Shown: positions 1-12,329 of the stretch, piece after piece
Position numbering within the stretch: position 1 is the stretch's first letter
How the letters are laid out: the number at the start of each line of letters is the position of its first letter
From: Pelargonium cotyledonis
Lineage: Eukaryota > Streptophyta > Magnoliopsida > Geraniales > Geraniaceae
DNA: 20,046 bases
Direction: 5' to 3'
Assembly (NCBI GenBank): GCA_036897625.1
Contig: JAYMTA010001436.1
Location: 1 to 20,046 of the forward strand
Translations under genes and position numbers: made by a program
The notes under the pieces: model-generated
The model's database searches: none
What the model saw: the letters and a program-made list of their open reading frames with translations, nothing else
What the model was told of the DNA's origin: nothing

Positions 1-231
1 TCCGCCGCTCCCTGTCCCACGAAAGACACGCCAGCCACGCAAACACCGACACAAACCTGCCCCGAAAACCCCACGGCCCCACCGGAAACGACCGACCTAT
101 GTACGAGAAACAAAAAAAACTTAATAGCCGCCACTCAAACCCTAAAAGAAGGGAACTTCAAAAGCGAGTCAGACCACTTTTCAATCTACTTGGGAGAGCT
201 CTTAGTGAATTGCCTTTTGTCCCTCACTTAA
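1..231 (+). other. Open reading frame running in from the left edge, unassigned
   Basis: Frame 1 is open from base 1 to a TAA at 229-231 (76 codons) and has no start inside the window. The first part is GC-rich and would encode a Pro/Thr-rich peptide; the last part is ordinary. No family is recognised. The low stop density could come only from the GC-rich edge, because all three reverse frames are also largely open over bases 1-110. A telo-box-like AAACCCTAA lies at 137-145, so the edge could instead be the 5' end of a gene transcribed leftward. I cannot choose between these. Confidence 0.15.
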
Positions 232-1464
232 TTAACATCTAAAACTGTTAAGTAATGTTAATTATTACGTTAGTTAATAGTTAAATTGAGACGACATTAA
301 AAAATGTTAATTACCCAATTAATGGTGGCCGGAAAATTATTCTCAACAGAGTATGTGTCATACAGTATAATTTAGTTTCCTCTAATATTTGAGAGTTAAA
401 TAATAGATTCTGCATCCCATGCAAAGAGCTCTCACCATTCACCAGCAAAATTACCAACAATGTAATGTATTTGTAGAAGGTGAAAAAATAATATTATGAT
501 CATAGAAGAAACTTGAAATTAAAGAAGGTTTACATAGATTGCACACTTTCTCGAATAATGACATTGTAATGAGTTATTTAAACTTAAAAGGTACGTTTCA
601 TGATCATTACGCAAACAATGAAATTACAATGATTATTTGACCATCTGATAATTTAATTAGTTAATTAGAGTCAATGAAAGAAACAATATTAAGGAAAAAT
701 AAAAATTAAGTTTCAAAATAATTAAGTGTCATGTCATTTTATCAAAGTAATATTCTTACAGTAGGTAAACAAATATTCTTCAAATTTGTGATAACATATG
801 ATCGTGAGAGTACAAGATTAGATAAATCACATTACCAATTTTGACGGTTATATTTTTTAACGTTATATGATCATGTGCGAGGTTTCAAAATTGTTGGAGC
901 ATAAGTTTAGATAGTTTTAAAACAACGAGTCAAAATTAAATCATATGTTTTATTGAGATAAATAATTGCGAATTGCCAACTACTATAAAATTAAAGCAAT
1001 TGGTGAAGTGTCCCACAAAAATCTATGTCACATGCATGGTGGCCAATATAATTGAAGTCGAGATTATGACTACTCCCTTGTCTAAAATTCATTTGCAAAA
1101 TAAGTGAAAAATATATATAAACAGCTAAACACAGGTGAACAAATATGTGATCATTCTTCGAATCTTAACCTTCGAATTCGTTTCAATGAATTTGAGTGCG
1201 GAACCTATTTTCCATTCCGTTTATTTATGTTTTAATTGAGAGTTTCAACTAATAAATTGTAACTGATATTTCGATCCAGTAAAAATATGATAATTTACTG
1301 AGAATTGTCTCGTAAATGCTACGCATCCACTGCCATGATTGCTAACTGTAGGCACAACAAACACAGAACACACCTTCCTCTTTCTCCATCTCCAATTACT
1401 ACAATCCATTAATTGTTCCCCAAAAAAAAAAAATCCCAAATTCACAAATTTCTCAACCAGAACG
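232..1464. other. AT-rich intergenic region upstream of the L18a-like gene
   Basis: No coding region is supported here. A TATA-like run (ATATATATAAAC) sits near 1110-1122, about 350 bases before the L18a-like start codon. A pyrimidine-rich leader-like stretch follows at about 1372-1410. An imperfect inverted repeat (about 553-571 against 621-639, sharing an ATTGTAAT core) may be the relic of a small MITE. An ATG at 1339 is in frame with the gene but is treated as 5'UTR. Confidence 0.5.
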
Positions 1465-4400
1465 ATGAGTGAAGAAGAAAGCAAAACCAGAGGTGCGGTG
1501 GTTGAGCATCACCACGAGCCTCAGTACGGCACGTTTCAGGGTGTGGCCAACTACCCACCGCCACAACACACCCACCACCACCAACACCATCCTCCGCCGG
1601 CCATCGTCTTCCCCCAGCCCGTCCCGCCTCCCGGCGCCGCCAACCCCTCTGCTCCGCCTCCTCCTAACTTGTATCCAGTTGGGTATCAAACAGTTCCTGG
1701 TTCGCATCTCAGCTCTCTCTATATCTCTTTGCTTTGAGCTTTGGGGGTTCTTTCTTCTTCGTATTTAGTGTGTATTGAGCTGAATCTGTGTTGGAAGTTG
1801 ATGATTTGATGGAAAAACATAGATGGGTAGGGGAGATTTTGGTCGGTTGCTTGTTAAATCTGGAAAAAATATTTTATTTTTAGGTGGGATTATTTAGTGA
1901 ATTGGGAACTGAATTACTTTGAGCTTCGTTTTTATTCTCTTGCAAGTGGTGCATATTGAGCTGAATCTGTGTTAAAAGTTGATGGTTGGATGGATACAAA
2001 GATATGGGTTTAGGATATTTTAATGAATTACATTTTAAATCTGGAAAAATATGTTATTTTTTTTGGGGGAATCTGTGTTAAAAGTTGATGATTTGATGAA
2101 AGAAAAAAGTTGGGTATTGAAGATTTTGATCAATTTGAATCAAATATTTTTTGTTTGGTGGGGTTATGGAATGAATTTTAGATCTGTTGTGAAAAGTTAT
2201 GATTTGATTGAAAAAAAAATGTCTATTGAAGATTTTTGTTCAATTACTTAAGAAATGTGAAATTTATTGTTTTGGGTGGGGTTGTTTAGTGAACTTGGAA
2301 CTAAATTGGTGAGTGATACCAGAAATGGGTGTGTTGAAGATCTTGATCCATTGATTTGAGCTATGTTTTCAAATTTTCACATTTAGTGCTTACTTATCAA
2401 GTTGAATTAGTTGTGAAAATGTGACGGAAAGCAGATAATTAAAATGTCGCAAATATTTGGAGAATATTTTCCCGGATTCTACCCATTAATATTTGCATGA
2501 ATAAATAAGTTTGAAAATTGTCAGATTATAAACTTAATTATGTAGATGGGTAAATATTTTACTACCCAATTATAAAACTAATTTTTATTTTTTCAGAAAG
2601 CATAATAAAATTTAAACACATATTCCACCACACTTCCATAAAGCTTTGGGACTTAGACATGTAGATTTACTCATTTGTTAGATGTCCTAATCTCATAGAA
2701 TTTTTAGTTCAATTGTTCTAATTCTAAGCAAATTCATTAATTTGAAGGGTAATACCTAAGGTAAGAAATATTACCTTATAAAATTTCATAAAAACCTAAC
2801 CAATGCACATTCCTCTCTCTCTCTCTTGACAATCCATTGGCTGTTCCAAAAATCCCAAATCCCAAATCCACAATTCTCCTAATCAGAGCAATGAGCGAAG
2901 ACTTTAGCGATAACACAAATGTAGCTTTTGAACCTGACTTTAGTGATAACATAGGTATTGTTGTTGAACATCACCACGAGCCTGAATATGGCACTTTTGA
3001 GGATGACAACAACTACCCACCTCCACAACACACCGATCACCTCCCCCACTATGTTCCTCCGCCGATCATCATTTTCCCTCAGCCCGTCCCGGCTCCCGTC
3101 GCCTTTGAGCACTCTGCCCAGTGTCATAGCATCTACCCCCATGGTTATCAAACAGTTCCTGGTTTGCATCTCATTTCCATCTCTTTGTTTTGAGCATTTT
3201 TTTTCACGTTGAATCTGTTGTGGAAAGTTGATGATTTGATAGGAAAAAATACGTGTATTGACGATTTTGATCAGTTATGTGTTAAATCTGTAATTTTTAC
3301 TTCTTGGGTGAGAATGTTTGGTGAATTTGGGACTGAATTGATGGTGGAAAGCGAATGAATTGAGAGAAATTTAAAATGGTTGCAGAAGATATTGATTGAT
3401 CAATTGCCTTTTGTTTTGTTTTCATTTTCTCACCTTTAGTGCATACAGAGTTGAATCTGTAGCAGAAAGTTGTTGATTTGATAGAAAACAGATACGTGTA
3501 TCGAAGATTTTGTTTATTACGTGATAAATCTGGAATTTTTTCAGACAGTTTGGAATTGAATTTGTTGTGTAAAATTAATGAATCAAGAGAAATTGAAAAT
3601 AGGTGCTGAATATGTTGATCAATTGCTTGAGTGGCGATTAAGTTAGGAAGGTAACGATTTGAGAATAGAGAATATGGAATATTTATTTTCTTTAATTCCT
3701 GTTCAGTGATAGTGTGTGGGGTTGCGGTTCGAGACCAGGGACAATGTGGTTTCAAACGTTTTTGTAGGTTGTTAACATTATTGCTCCAAGTAATTGCCAT
3801 CCTTCCGTTGTTGTGGTATGTCGACTGTGAAAACTGAAAAGTATGGTGTGCTGAATTAGTATGCCGGTTTCAATTATGGAACAGTGCAGTTTCTCTTGTA
3901 TTTTGTGGGGGTGGTCTGAGATGTTGCTTTAGTAAATTTCAGTGTTTGTATCAAGATGGTTATTAGCGTTAATAGCATGGCCTTGATCATCAATACGTGC
4001 GTTTTCCAGGTTATGCAGTTGCTGAAGGAAGACCTATAAGAGAGCGCCGCCTCCCTTGTTGTGGCCTTGGTCTCGGCTGGTTCATGTAAGTTTTAATATT
4101 CTATGAAAACTCCAAGGAGATGCTTTTATGTCGCGTAAAATATAGCTTCGGCATGTGGTTAAATTGAGAGACTCTTTTATTACCAATAGAAATCACTAGA
4201 GACGTTAACATCCACACCAAAACCTCCCGTGCACTCATGTGGTCGTATATATTTCTCTATGCTAACCCGAGATGTCTGGTTCTTTGAAGGTTTATTATTG
4301 GTTTCTTCCTTGCGGCTATTCCATGGTATGTTGGGGCAATTATTTTAATGTGTTCCAGATTGGACTACCGAGAGAAGCCGGGTTATATTGCTTGCACAAT

Positions 4401-5166
4401 CGCCGTGAGTAACTAACTCTTTTCGTCTTAGTACATGATTTTAAATACTGTCACATATTATCAATCAAACATCTTTTGTTGTCATTGCTATATCAGATAC
4501 TAGTCGTGCATCTCTTTGTAGTTCACGGCTTGATGAATCTGTTATTCAAACTTTAAAACAAAACTGAACATTTCTCGTAATAATCTAAACTATAGACATG
4601 ATAAGACAGATATTTTATTCTGGTGAACTATCATTGTGTATTTTGTTCAACACATACAATTTTTAGTGATAATAATAGCTCGGTAGGCAAGTTTTGCTCC
4701 ACACGTCCATTGATATCCCAAGGCTTGTGATCAATATCTAGTTTTCAAGCTCTTTGGCTGTTGAGTTTGTTTCACTTTTAAGATCACCAAGAAAACAAAC
4801 CCGCAAGCTACAAGTGCAACTTTGTAACTATTAAACATGTTTTCTTTCATTGTTTTGGTGACTCTTCTTGTTCATGATAGTGAAATTTAGTGTATTATTT
4901 CATCAATATCATATGAAATTGAGTTTTTCGATTGATCGAGTCTCTAAGGGCCTCGTATTTGCTTCTTTTGACCTACCATTGTCGAGACATATTAGACTAA
5001 TAGTTCTGACAAAAAATTGTCCGATAAAAACATGGGCTTTAATCCTCTTCCTCTGAGGATTATCTTGCTGTTGGAATTTAATTTCCCGTGTTTCATCTGA
5101 GTGCAGGCCATTGTTGCCACGCTAGTGGTCATTCTTGGAGCAACAAAAGGAGCTGACGAATGGTAA
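1465..5166 (+). CDS. 60S ribosomal protein L18a-like membrane protein (four exons)
   Basis: Exons 1465-1699, 4010-4085, 4290-4404 and 5107-5166 join in phase (235+76+115+60 nt) to give 161 aa and a TAA stop. All introns are GT-AG. Residues 1-79 form a His/Pro-rich cytosolic-type segment with an EHHHEPQYGTF motif and several PPP runs. Residues 80-101 hold the family's GYAVAEGRP and LPCCGLGLGW signatures. Two hydrophobic segments follow at about 102-124 and 136-155, and the protein ends in KGADEW. This matches the plant family called 'L18a-like', but no resemblance to ribosomal protein L18a is visible and the product looks like a small two-pass membrane protein of unknown role. The start at 1465 (MSEEE) was chosen over the in-frame ATG at 1339 because it matches the family N-terminus and the duplicated exon also begins MSE. 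Intron 1 is unusually long (2310 bp). Confidence 0.9.
2777..2825 (+). promoter_or_regulatory. TATA-like box and CT-rich leader before the duplicated exon 1
   Basis: TATAAAA at 2777-2783 is followed about 30 bases later by a (CT)n run at 2812-2825, and the ATG is at 2891. This is a plausible plant core promoter for the alternative exon. The evidence is spacing and composition only. Confidence 0.3.
2891..3161 (+). other. Duplicated, still open copy of exon 1 of the L18a-like gene (candidate alternative first exon)
   Basis: This block lies inside intron 1 and starts with ATG (MSEDFSD...). It keeps the VVEHHHEPEYGTF motif, the NYPPPQHT and IIIFPQPVPAPV stretches, and ends GYQTVPG exactly like exon 1. 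A donor follows in the same place (CCTG followed by GTTTGC). Its 271 nt leave the same phase as exon 1 (235 nt), so splicing to 4010-4085 would give a 173-aa isoform with a different N-terminus. The similarity extends upstream into the leader (an ACAATCCATT...CCCAAAT block in both) and downstream into intron sequence, so a whole genomic segment was duplicated. Relative to exon 1 it has extra acidic residues near the N-terminus and loses some His/Pro runs. Its use in mRNA is inferred, not shown. Confidence 0.6.
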
Positions 5167-5943
5167 ATCTCTGGATGTACAGAAAATGGTCCTATAAACA
5201 CTCGAATTCCTGAAATCTATGTGTGGATCTGTTACATTTTCTTAGAAGGCACTGTGTAAACTCGTGGAAGTAATTTTGAAGTTCCGAAGACTAATAAGAT
5301 TATTTATTTGTTATATTGTTACGAAGATGATATAGTCATGGATCTCTATAAACAGTAATGTATGTGATAATTGCGTGTGTTTTCATATTTATAAGAATGT
5401 ATAGCTCCAACCGTTCTTTTTTGTTGTGTTTGTCTAGTAACTAAAACTAGAATTGCAGACTATTATCGGTGATTTTTTCATATCTTTGTCGGTACGTACA
5501 TTTATCGATATGGAGTTGTTCATGTAACTTATATAAAGTGCTCCGAATACAATTGTATCATCATGATATGTGTAACGTCATCGTGGACTGTTTTGATCTC
5601 GACATAGTGTAATAAGATAGTTTTGAACTAATACAGATTGTGCCAAGCAGTTTAAGCGTTACAGTTTTTTTTGAGGTATCGGGTTCGAGTTTTCCTGCTG
5701 ATGGTATGAGATTGACATGACAATCACATGACACTTAAGCTAGTTAAATTTGTTCATGAAACATAAACAATAATGTTGTGGGACCAAATGGGAACAATAT
5801 GAACAAATTAGGACCAAATTAAAATAAAAATCAAATTGAGTGTTATTTTACAACAAAGTGAATAGTTGGAGGACCAAAATGAAACACTTTCCTAAAATAA
5901 AATTAAGCCTTCCAAGGAATACACAATCAGTGTAACCAAACAC
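5167..5943. other. Spacer between the L18a-like gene and RPL18a, with a possible SINE relic
   Basis: The first few hundred bases are likely the 3'UTR of the L18a-like gene. At about 5639-5700 a GCCAAGCAGTTTAAGCG stretch and GGTATCGGGTTCGAGTTTTC resemble the A and B boxes of a tRNA-derived SINE. A GGACCAAA motif recurs at about 5781, 5811 and 5871. No gene is seen. Confidence 0.35.
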
Positions 5944-5980
5944 CCCTAGGGTTTTGCTATTTCTTCTCCTTCAATATAAA
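5944..5980 (+). promoter_or_regulatory. RPL18a promoter: telo-box-like element and TATA-like box
   Basis: CCCTAGGGTTTT at 5944-5955 contains the TAGGGTTT (telo-box) core typical of plant ribosomal protein promoters. ATATAAA at 5974-5980 lies about 92-98 bases before the start codon. A pyrimidine-rich leader follows (CGTCCTTTAG, then TTCCTCTCCTGC), as expected for a translation-machinery gene. Confidence 0.55.
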
Positions 5981-6071
5981 CATCGTTAAAACCTTTATCG
6001 TCCTTTAGAGTAAGCTTCCTCTCCTGCGGCCGTCGACTTTGTTGCAATCTGCTTCCAGTGACCTCCCAGCA

Positions 6072-8067
<1,996 letters not shown>

Positions 8068-9376
8068 CTTGCTATCTTATATGGGTTACTTGATCTGGTT
8101 GCCAATTTAGGTTGTGATGTATTTGAATGATGAGCAATAGATGCTTGAATTTATGTTTTGATGCTTATGTATGGATTTTAGATTTCTTGTTTCACCGGAT
8201 TTGAGTGATTTTCTTGTTAATGAAGTGAAGAATTTGTACTAATTAAAAGTTACTTCATCAGCCAATCCAATGTTAGTGTTTTGTAATATATACTATCCTG
8301 GAACAAAAACAAAGATTTTATTCCAAAGAAAGATTGAAGGTTTTGTTTGGACAAAAGAAAAGAATGGAAGTTGAGAATCTTTTAGCTCTCTAATTAATTG
8401 GCCTTTTGTATATTTTGTTGCCCCATCTTAGCAGTTTTGTATCATCATCTGGACTGCTATTTGTATAGTCCTCTTAAGAAAATTGCATCTTCATTTGACA
8501 AGTGCTTTTGGTGGTTTCTTTCCGGTAAAGATTGCCAGAGAGTACTAAACTATCAATAAGGTACTTTGTTCGAATGCTAATAGCTAGCTACATAATTAGC
8601 TAAACTTGCCTTTTTTTCATCCTTAATTTGTTTTGTTTCTCCATGTTTGTCAACAGTATTTCCTTTCGAGACACTGTATTTTGAGCATTGAATGACTGAT
8701 ATTTGGCAAGGGAGCTGAAGGATAGATCATTCGCGCTGAGCCTAGAGTATTGTTAAAGGTATGGTATTTTTTAAATTCAAAGTACATATTTTGCTGATAA
8801 ATGCTTTTCTTTCATATGAATTGCATCATGTTAGTACTTTTTATGATGTTTTCTTGTAGTTTCAACTTTACATGCACAATCGAACTGTTTTACTAATTGA
8901 AAATGTGTTAATATCCATATTTGTTTAATCTCAAACTTTTCCGTTGCTTTTGTTTTCAGTCATTAACTTCTTTAAGATCATCCCTTAAAAAGATTGTCAT
9001 CTATGTAGACAATCAACACCACTATAATTTCATTCTCAGAATGGTTATAAAAAGCATAATATATTAGTATGTTCTTGATTCTGATCATAGCAATGGCACT
9101 TTACCAACTTAATAAAATACAAGTTGGAGTTAAGTTATACACAGTATCAGAGTCGGTTCTGTTTGTGCTACTGACTCATCTGCCTCACTCTAGTTCTGAA
9201 ACACAAATTATTTTACTGCAATCATCATCTGCTTTTGCTATATTATCTCATTGATTATATCCCATGGATTTGTGTAGAAACAGCTATATACAATAAACTT
9301 TGATAATATCTGAATAGCTGCCAAAACAAGCAAAGTTCTTGCTGTCAAAAGAAGTTGAAATAGAAGGAGCAACAAC
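8068..9376. other. RPL18a 3' flank and intergenic region
   Basis: The first ~200 bases are the likely RPL18a 3'UTR and terminator region. The stretch around 8208-8260 resembles 12640-12690 downstream of the first NLR. The rest is AT-rich, and no coding region or clear transposon is recognised. Confidence 0.4.
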
Positions 9377-11636
9377 ATGGCCTCAACAGCAATAGACCTC
9401 TTCATTGGCAAAGCAGTGTCTCTACTAGAAAACGAAGCTTCTTTGTTGGGAGGAGTTTGGGATGAGATTGAAGAACTAAAAAGGGAGCTGTTAAGCATGG
9501 GATCATTCCTAATTGATGCAGAGAAGAAGGAATGTTTGACACAAGTGGAGAATGATTTGGTGGCACAGGTGAAGAACATTGCCTATGATGTGGAAGACAT
9601 CATTGATGAGTTCACTTATCACATCAACAGCCAGCTAGTCGGGGGTCAATTCTCTAGATTTCTCCGCCGAACTATTTGCTTCCCAAAGAATTTATGGGTG
9701 AGACATCGAATCGCAACCAGTTTACAGAAGATCAACACAACTATCAAAGCTATTTTCCAAAGGAGCCAGAGGTATAGTGTTGAACGAGTGGTGGGAACTA
9801 GTAGCTCCAGAAATGCTCAGACTTGGGTGCGAAATCTTGGGGGGTTGCCTCTCTTCCCTAATGATGATGAAATCGTGGGGATTGAAGATGAAAAGCAAAA
9901 GATAATGGGATGGCTAATGGATGGAGAGCCTCGCTTGACCACTATTTCTATAGTTGGAATGGGAGGTTCGGGAAAGACCACTCTTGCTGTCAAAACCTGC
10001 AGCAACGACACTGTGAAGCGGCATTTTGGTTGCTACGCAGTGATTACTGTCTCCAAAACATATGTAATAGATGATTTACTGAGAAGGTTGATCAAAGAGT
10101 TTTATGAGGCAATGATGGAAGAGCTTCCTTCTGATTTGAACACCATGGTTTATGAGGGCTTGTTAACCATGCTCGTGAAGTACTTAAAGTGCAGAAGGTA
10201 CCTTGTAGTTCTTGATGATGTGTGGGATACAAGTATATCGGCGGCATTTCCAAATTCTGATCTTGGAAGTCGGATTGTGGTCACAACTCGAAATGGTGAT
10301 GTAGCTTCTTTGAGTTCTTTCCCTCCCGGAGCTCGAAGCTATTGTCATCCTATTCGATTATTGTCAACGACAGAATCTTGGTCCCTTTTCAGCATGAAAG
10401 CATTCTTCAACCATCCAAATAAATCTTGTCCACCCGAGATTGAACCTTTTGCTCGACGACTTGTGGAACGATGCAAGGGCCTTCCTCTAGCAATCGTGGC
10501 TCTGGGTGGTTTGATGTCTTCAAAAAGCTCAAAAAACCGAGTGGAGTCAAGTTAATGAGAACATGAATTGGGAGCTAAGCAAATATCCTACGCTAGAAGC
10601 CGTGACAAAAAGGATCTTGTTGCTTAGTTTCAATGATTTGCCCTATCAACTAAAACCCTGCTTCTTATATTGTTCCATCTTTCCAAAAGATCATTTATTT
10701 CGAAGAACGAAACTTATTAAATTGTGGCTAGCTGAAGGATTTGTGGAACAAGTTAATCGGGTTACGCCAGAGGAGGACGCAGACAGCCATCTCATGCAAC
10801 TCATTTCGCGGAGCTTGATTCAAGTTGTTGACACAAATTCCGCGGGAAGGCCAAAACAGTGTAAGATGCATGACTTTATGCGTGAACTTGCTCTATCAGT
10901 TGCACAGAGAGAAAACTTTTTAGCTGTCTATGATGACAATCAAGCATATATAAATCATAGAGCTCGCCGTATATCAATTCTAACAATGAATGAAACACTC
11001 AAGTTCAGTACAGGTACGTCCAAACTCCGCTCACTTCTTATCTTTGTCAAGGACCCTTAGACATATGCAAGCTGAAGACATTGCAGGTTATGGATTGCAT
11101 AAAATCAGAAGGTGACATTATCAAACAAATTGGCAACATGACGCAGCTGACAAGGCTTGGCATTGATAATCTGAAAGAAGGAGATGAGAAGAACTTATGT
11201 GTTTCAATCCAGAAACTGAAGCTGCTTCAACGCTTATCTTTGCGGGTAGGTGATGAAGAGAGGTTCCTCAACTTGGAAGCACTGTGTTCCCCTACTTCTC
11301 AACTTACAGCAATCACTTTGGCTGGGAAACTGAGAAAGGTGCCTCACTGGTTTCACTCCCTGCAGAATATCTCACGTTTGACCTTGTATTGGTCAAGATT
11401 ATCCGAAGATCCACTCCCTGATCCTCTATAATTTGAAGGAGTTGAAAGCACTTCCTCATGGTACTGAATACCTTACCAAGCTCAAAGAAATGTATCTCTT
11501 TGTTTCTAAAGAACTTGTGGAGTGCATACGAGAAGACACAGCCGCAAATAGTTCAAAAGTGAAGCACATCCCCGTGGTCAAGCTCGCGCACCAGACAACG
11601 AATAGGATATGTGTAGAGAACTTATACGGGTCCTGA
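9377..11636 (+). pseudogene. RPM1-like CC-NB-LRR disease resistance gene, broken
   Basis: Intact homologues are intracellular immune receptors that sense pathogen effectors. The reading frame starts MASTAIDLFIGKAVSLLENE and is open for 392 codons to a TAA at 10553-10555. It shows an Rx-type coiled coil with an EDVID-like VEDIIDEF (72-79), P-loop GMGGSGKTT (194-202), kinase-2 LVVLDDVWD (276-284), GSRIVVTTR (297-305) and GLPLAI (368-373). The frame breaks at the A-run 10531-10536: one A fewer would continue TEWSQVNENMNWEL. The downstream frame carries CFLYCSIFPKD and the MHD motif, then stops at about 11060. Compared with the intact gene at 15075, about 330 bp (roughly 109 codons of LRR) are missing near 11055 and about 175 bp near 11425, both with frame loss. 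Four residues are also missing after kinase-2 (the LWKEI region), and RNBS-A lacks its Trp (YAVITVS). If translated, the first frame would give a CC-NB fragment ending before the ARC2/MHD region. Confidence 0.9.
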
Positions 11637-11651
11637 TTATTGCACAAGAAT

Positions 11652-11731
11652 GTGAGGCTCTATTACATAAAATTAGTTGTCTATTTTTTTTATTTTTTGT
11701 TGTTGCTGTTGTTGTTGTTAGTTCCATGCAG
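11652..11731 (+). other. Probable 3'UTR intron of the broken NLR gene
   Basis: A GTGAGG donor at 11652 lies 15 bases past the final stop, and the acceptor is TTCCATGCAG ending at 11731 after a T/G-rich tract. The following exon-like sequence (TCAAGCTGAGGAAATGAAGA) resembles the sequence after the intron-like copy at 12162-12266 and after the 3' intron of the intact NLR. The splice signals are good, but use is inferred. Confidence 0.45.
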
Positions 11732-12161
11732 CCTTAGTTCAAGCTGAGGAAATGAAGATTCCGCGAACTTGCTTCGGAAATAACCTTCTCAACTGGCAGT
11801 TTCTTCTTGTTTTATTTATGAACTATGGATTAAACTCTGCTTCTTTTGTATGGATTGCTCTTTGTGTTTGGATTTAGCTACTATCATCTGGAACCAATGT
11901 TGATTCTGTTGTTGGAATAAACTTACATGGATTTTCATTAAGAAGCCAGTCTTCCTGAAGGATCTTTCCATGCCATGTCTCTTCTTTTAACTGTTAAGCT
12001 CTGTTTCTTCCCTGTTTTCATTTCTAGTTCATATTTTAAGGTTGTTTTTCTTTTCACGATTTGAATATCTATTCGTTTGTTAAAAGTAGAGGAATTATTA
12101 TTATACGGACACCCAATTTACCAGACAAAGAATGGGAAAGTTCTCATGAGGTTCTTGGAAG

Positions 12162-12266
12162 GTGAGACTCTATTGCATGGAACTAGTTCTCTATTGATAT
12201 GATTTGATTCAAATTGTTCCTCATATACAGTTTTTCACTCACTGTTCTTTCGTTGCTTCTTTGCAG
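12162..12266 (+). repeat. Second copy of the NLR 3'UTR intron and exon region
   Basis: GTGAGACTCTATTGCATGGA at 12162 matches GTGAGGCTCTATTACATAAA at 11652. The acceptor TTCTTTGCAG at 12266 is followed by GTTGGAGAAATGAAGATTC, matching the region after 11731 (AGCTGAGGAAATGAAGATTC). The two copies are about 510-535 bp apart, so the 3' end of an NLR gene has been duplicated here. It may be the remnant of a further lost NLR copy. Confidence 0.5.
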
Positions 12267-12329
12267 TCTTGAAGTTGGAGAAATGAAGATTCAGCGAACT
12301 TGTTCCGAAATGAACCCTTTGGGGTTGGT

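Larger units (their letters stand above)
1770..3560. repeat. Degenerate repeats in intron 1 of the L18a-like gene
   Basis: A motif close to GAATCTGTGTTGAAAGTTG followed by ATGATTTGAT recurs near 1781, 1961, 2070, 2181, 3211 and 3451. It is often followed some 50-70 bases later by GTTAAATCTGGAA (near 1853, 2033, 3281 and 3525) and by a GTTTAGTGAA-TTGGGAACTGAA block (near 1890, 2286, 3318). The copies after 3161 are those carried along with the duplicated exon 1. This looks like local tandem and segmental duplication rather than a known transposon. Confidence 0.6.

Noticed and set aside
1339-1464. In-frame upstream start extending the L18a-like protein by 42 residues
   Set aside because: The extension is rich in frame-chance residues, runs through the pyrimidine-rich leader and an A-run, and is not shared by the duplicated exon 1. 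The MSEEE start fits the family.
3297-3800. 167-codon open frame on the minus strand
   Set aside because: It lies within intron 1 over the repeat array, has no recognisable domain, and its composition is that of AT-rich intron read backwards.
4868-5056. 62-codon frame in intron 3 of the L18a-like gene
   Set aside because: Short, intronic, no family resemblance, and the flanking exons splice cleanly across it.
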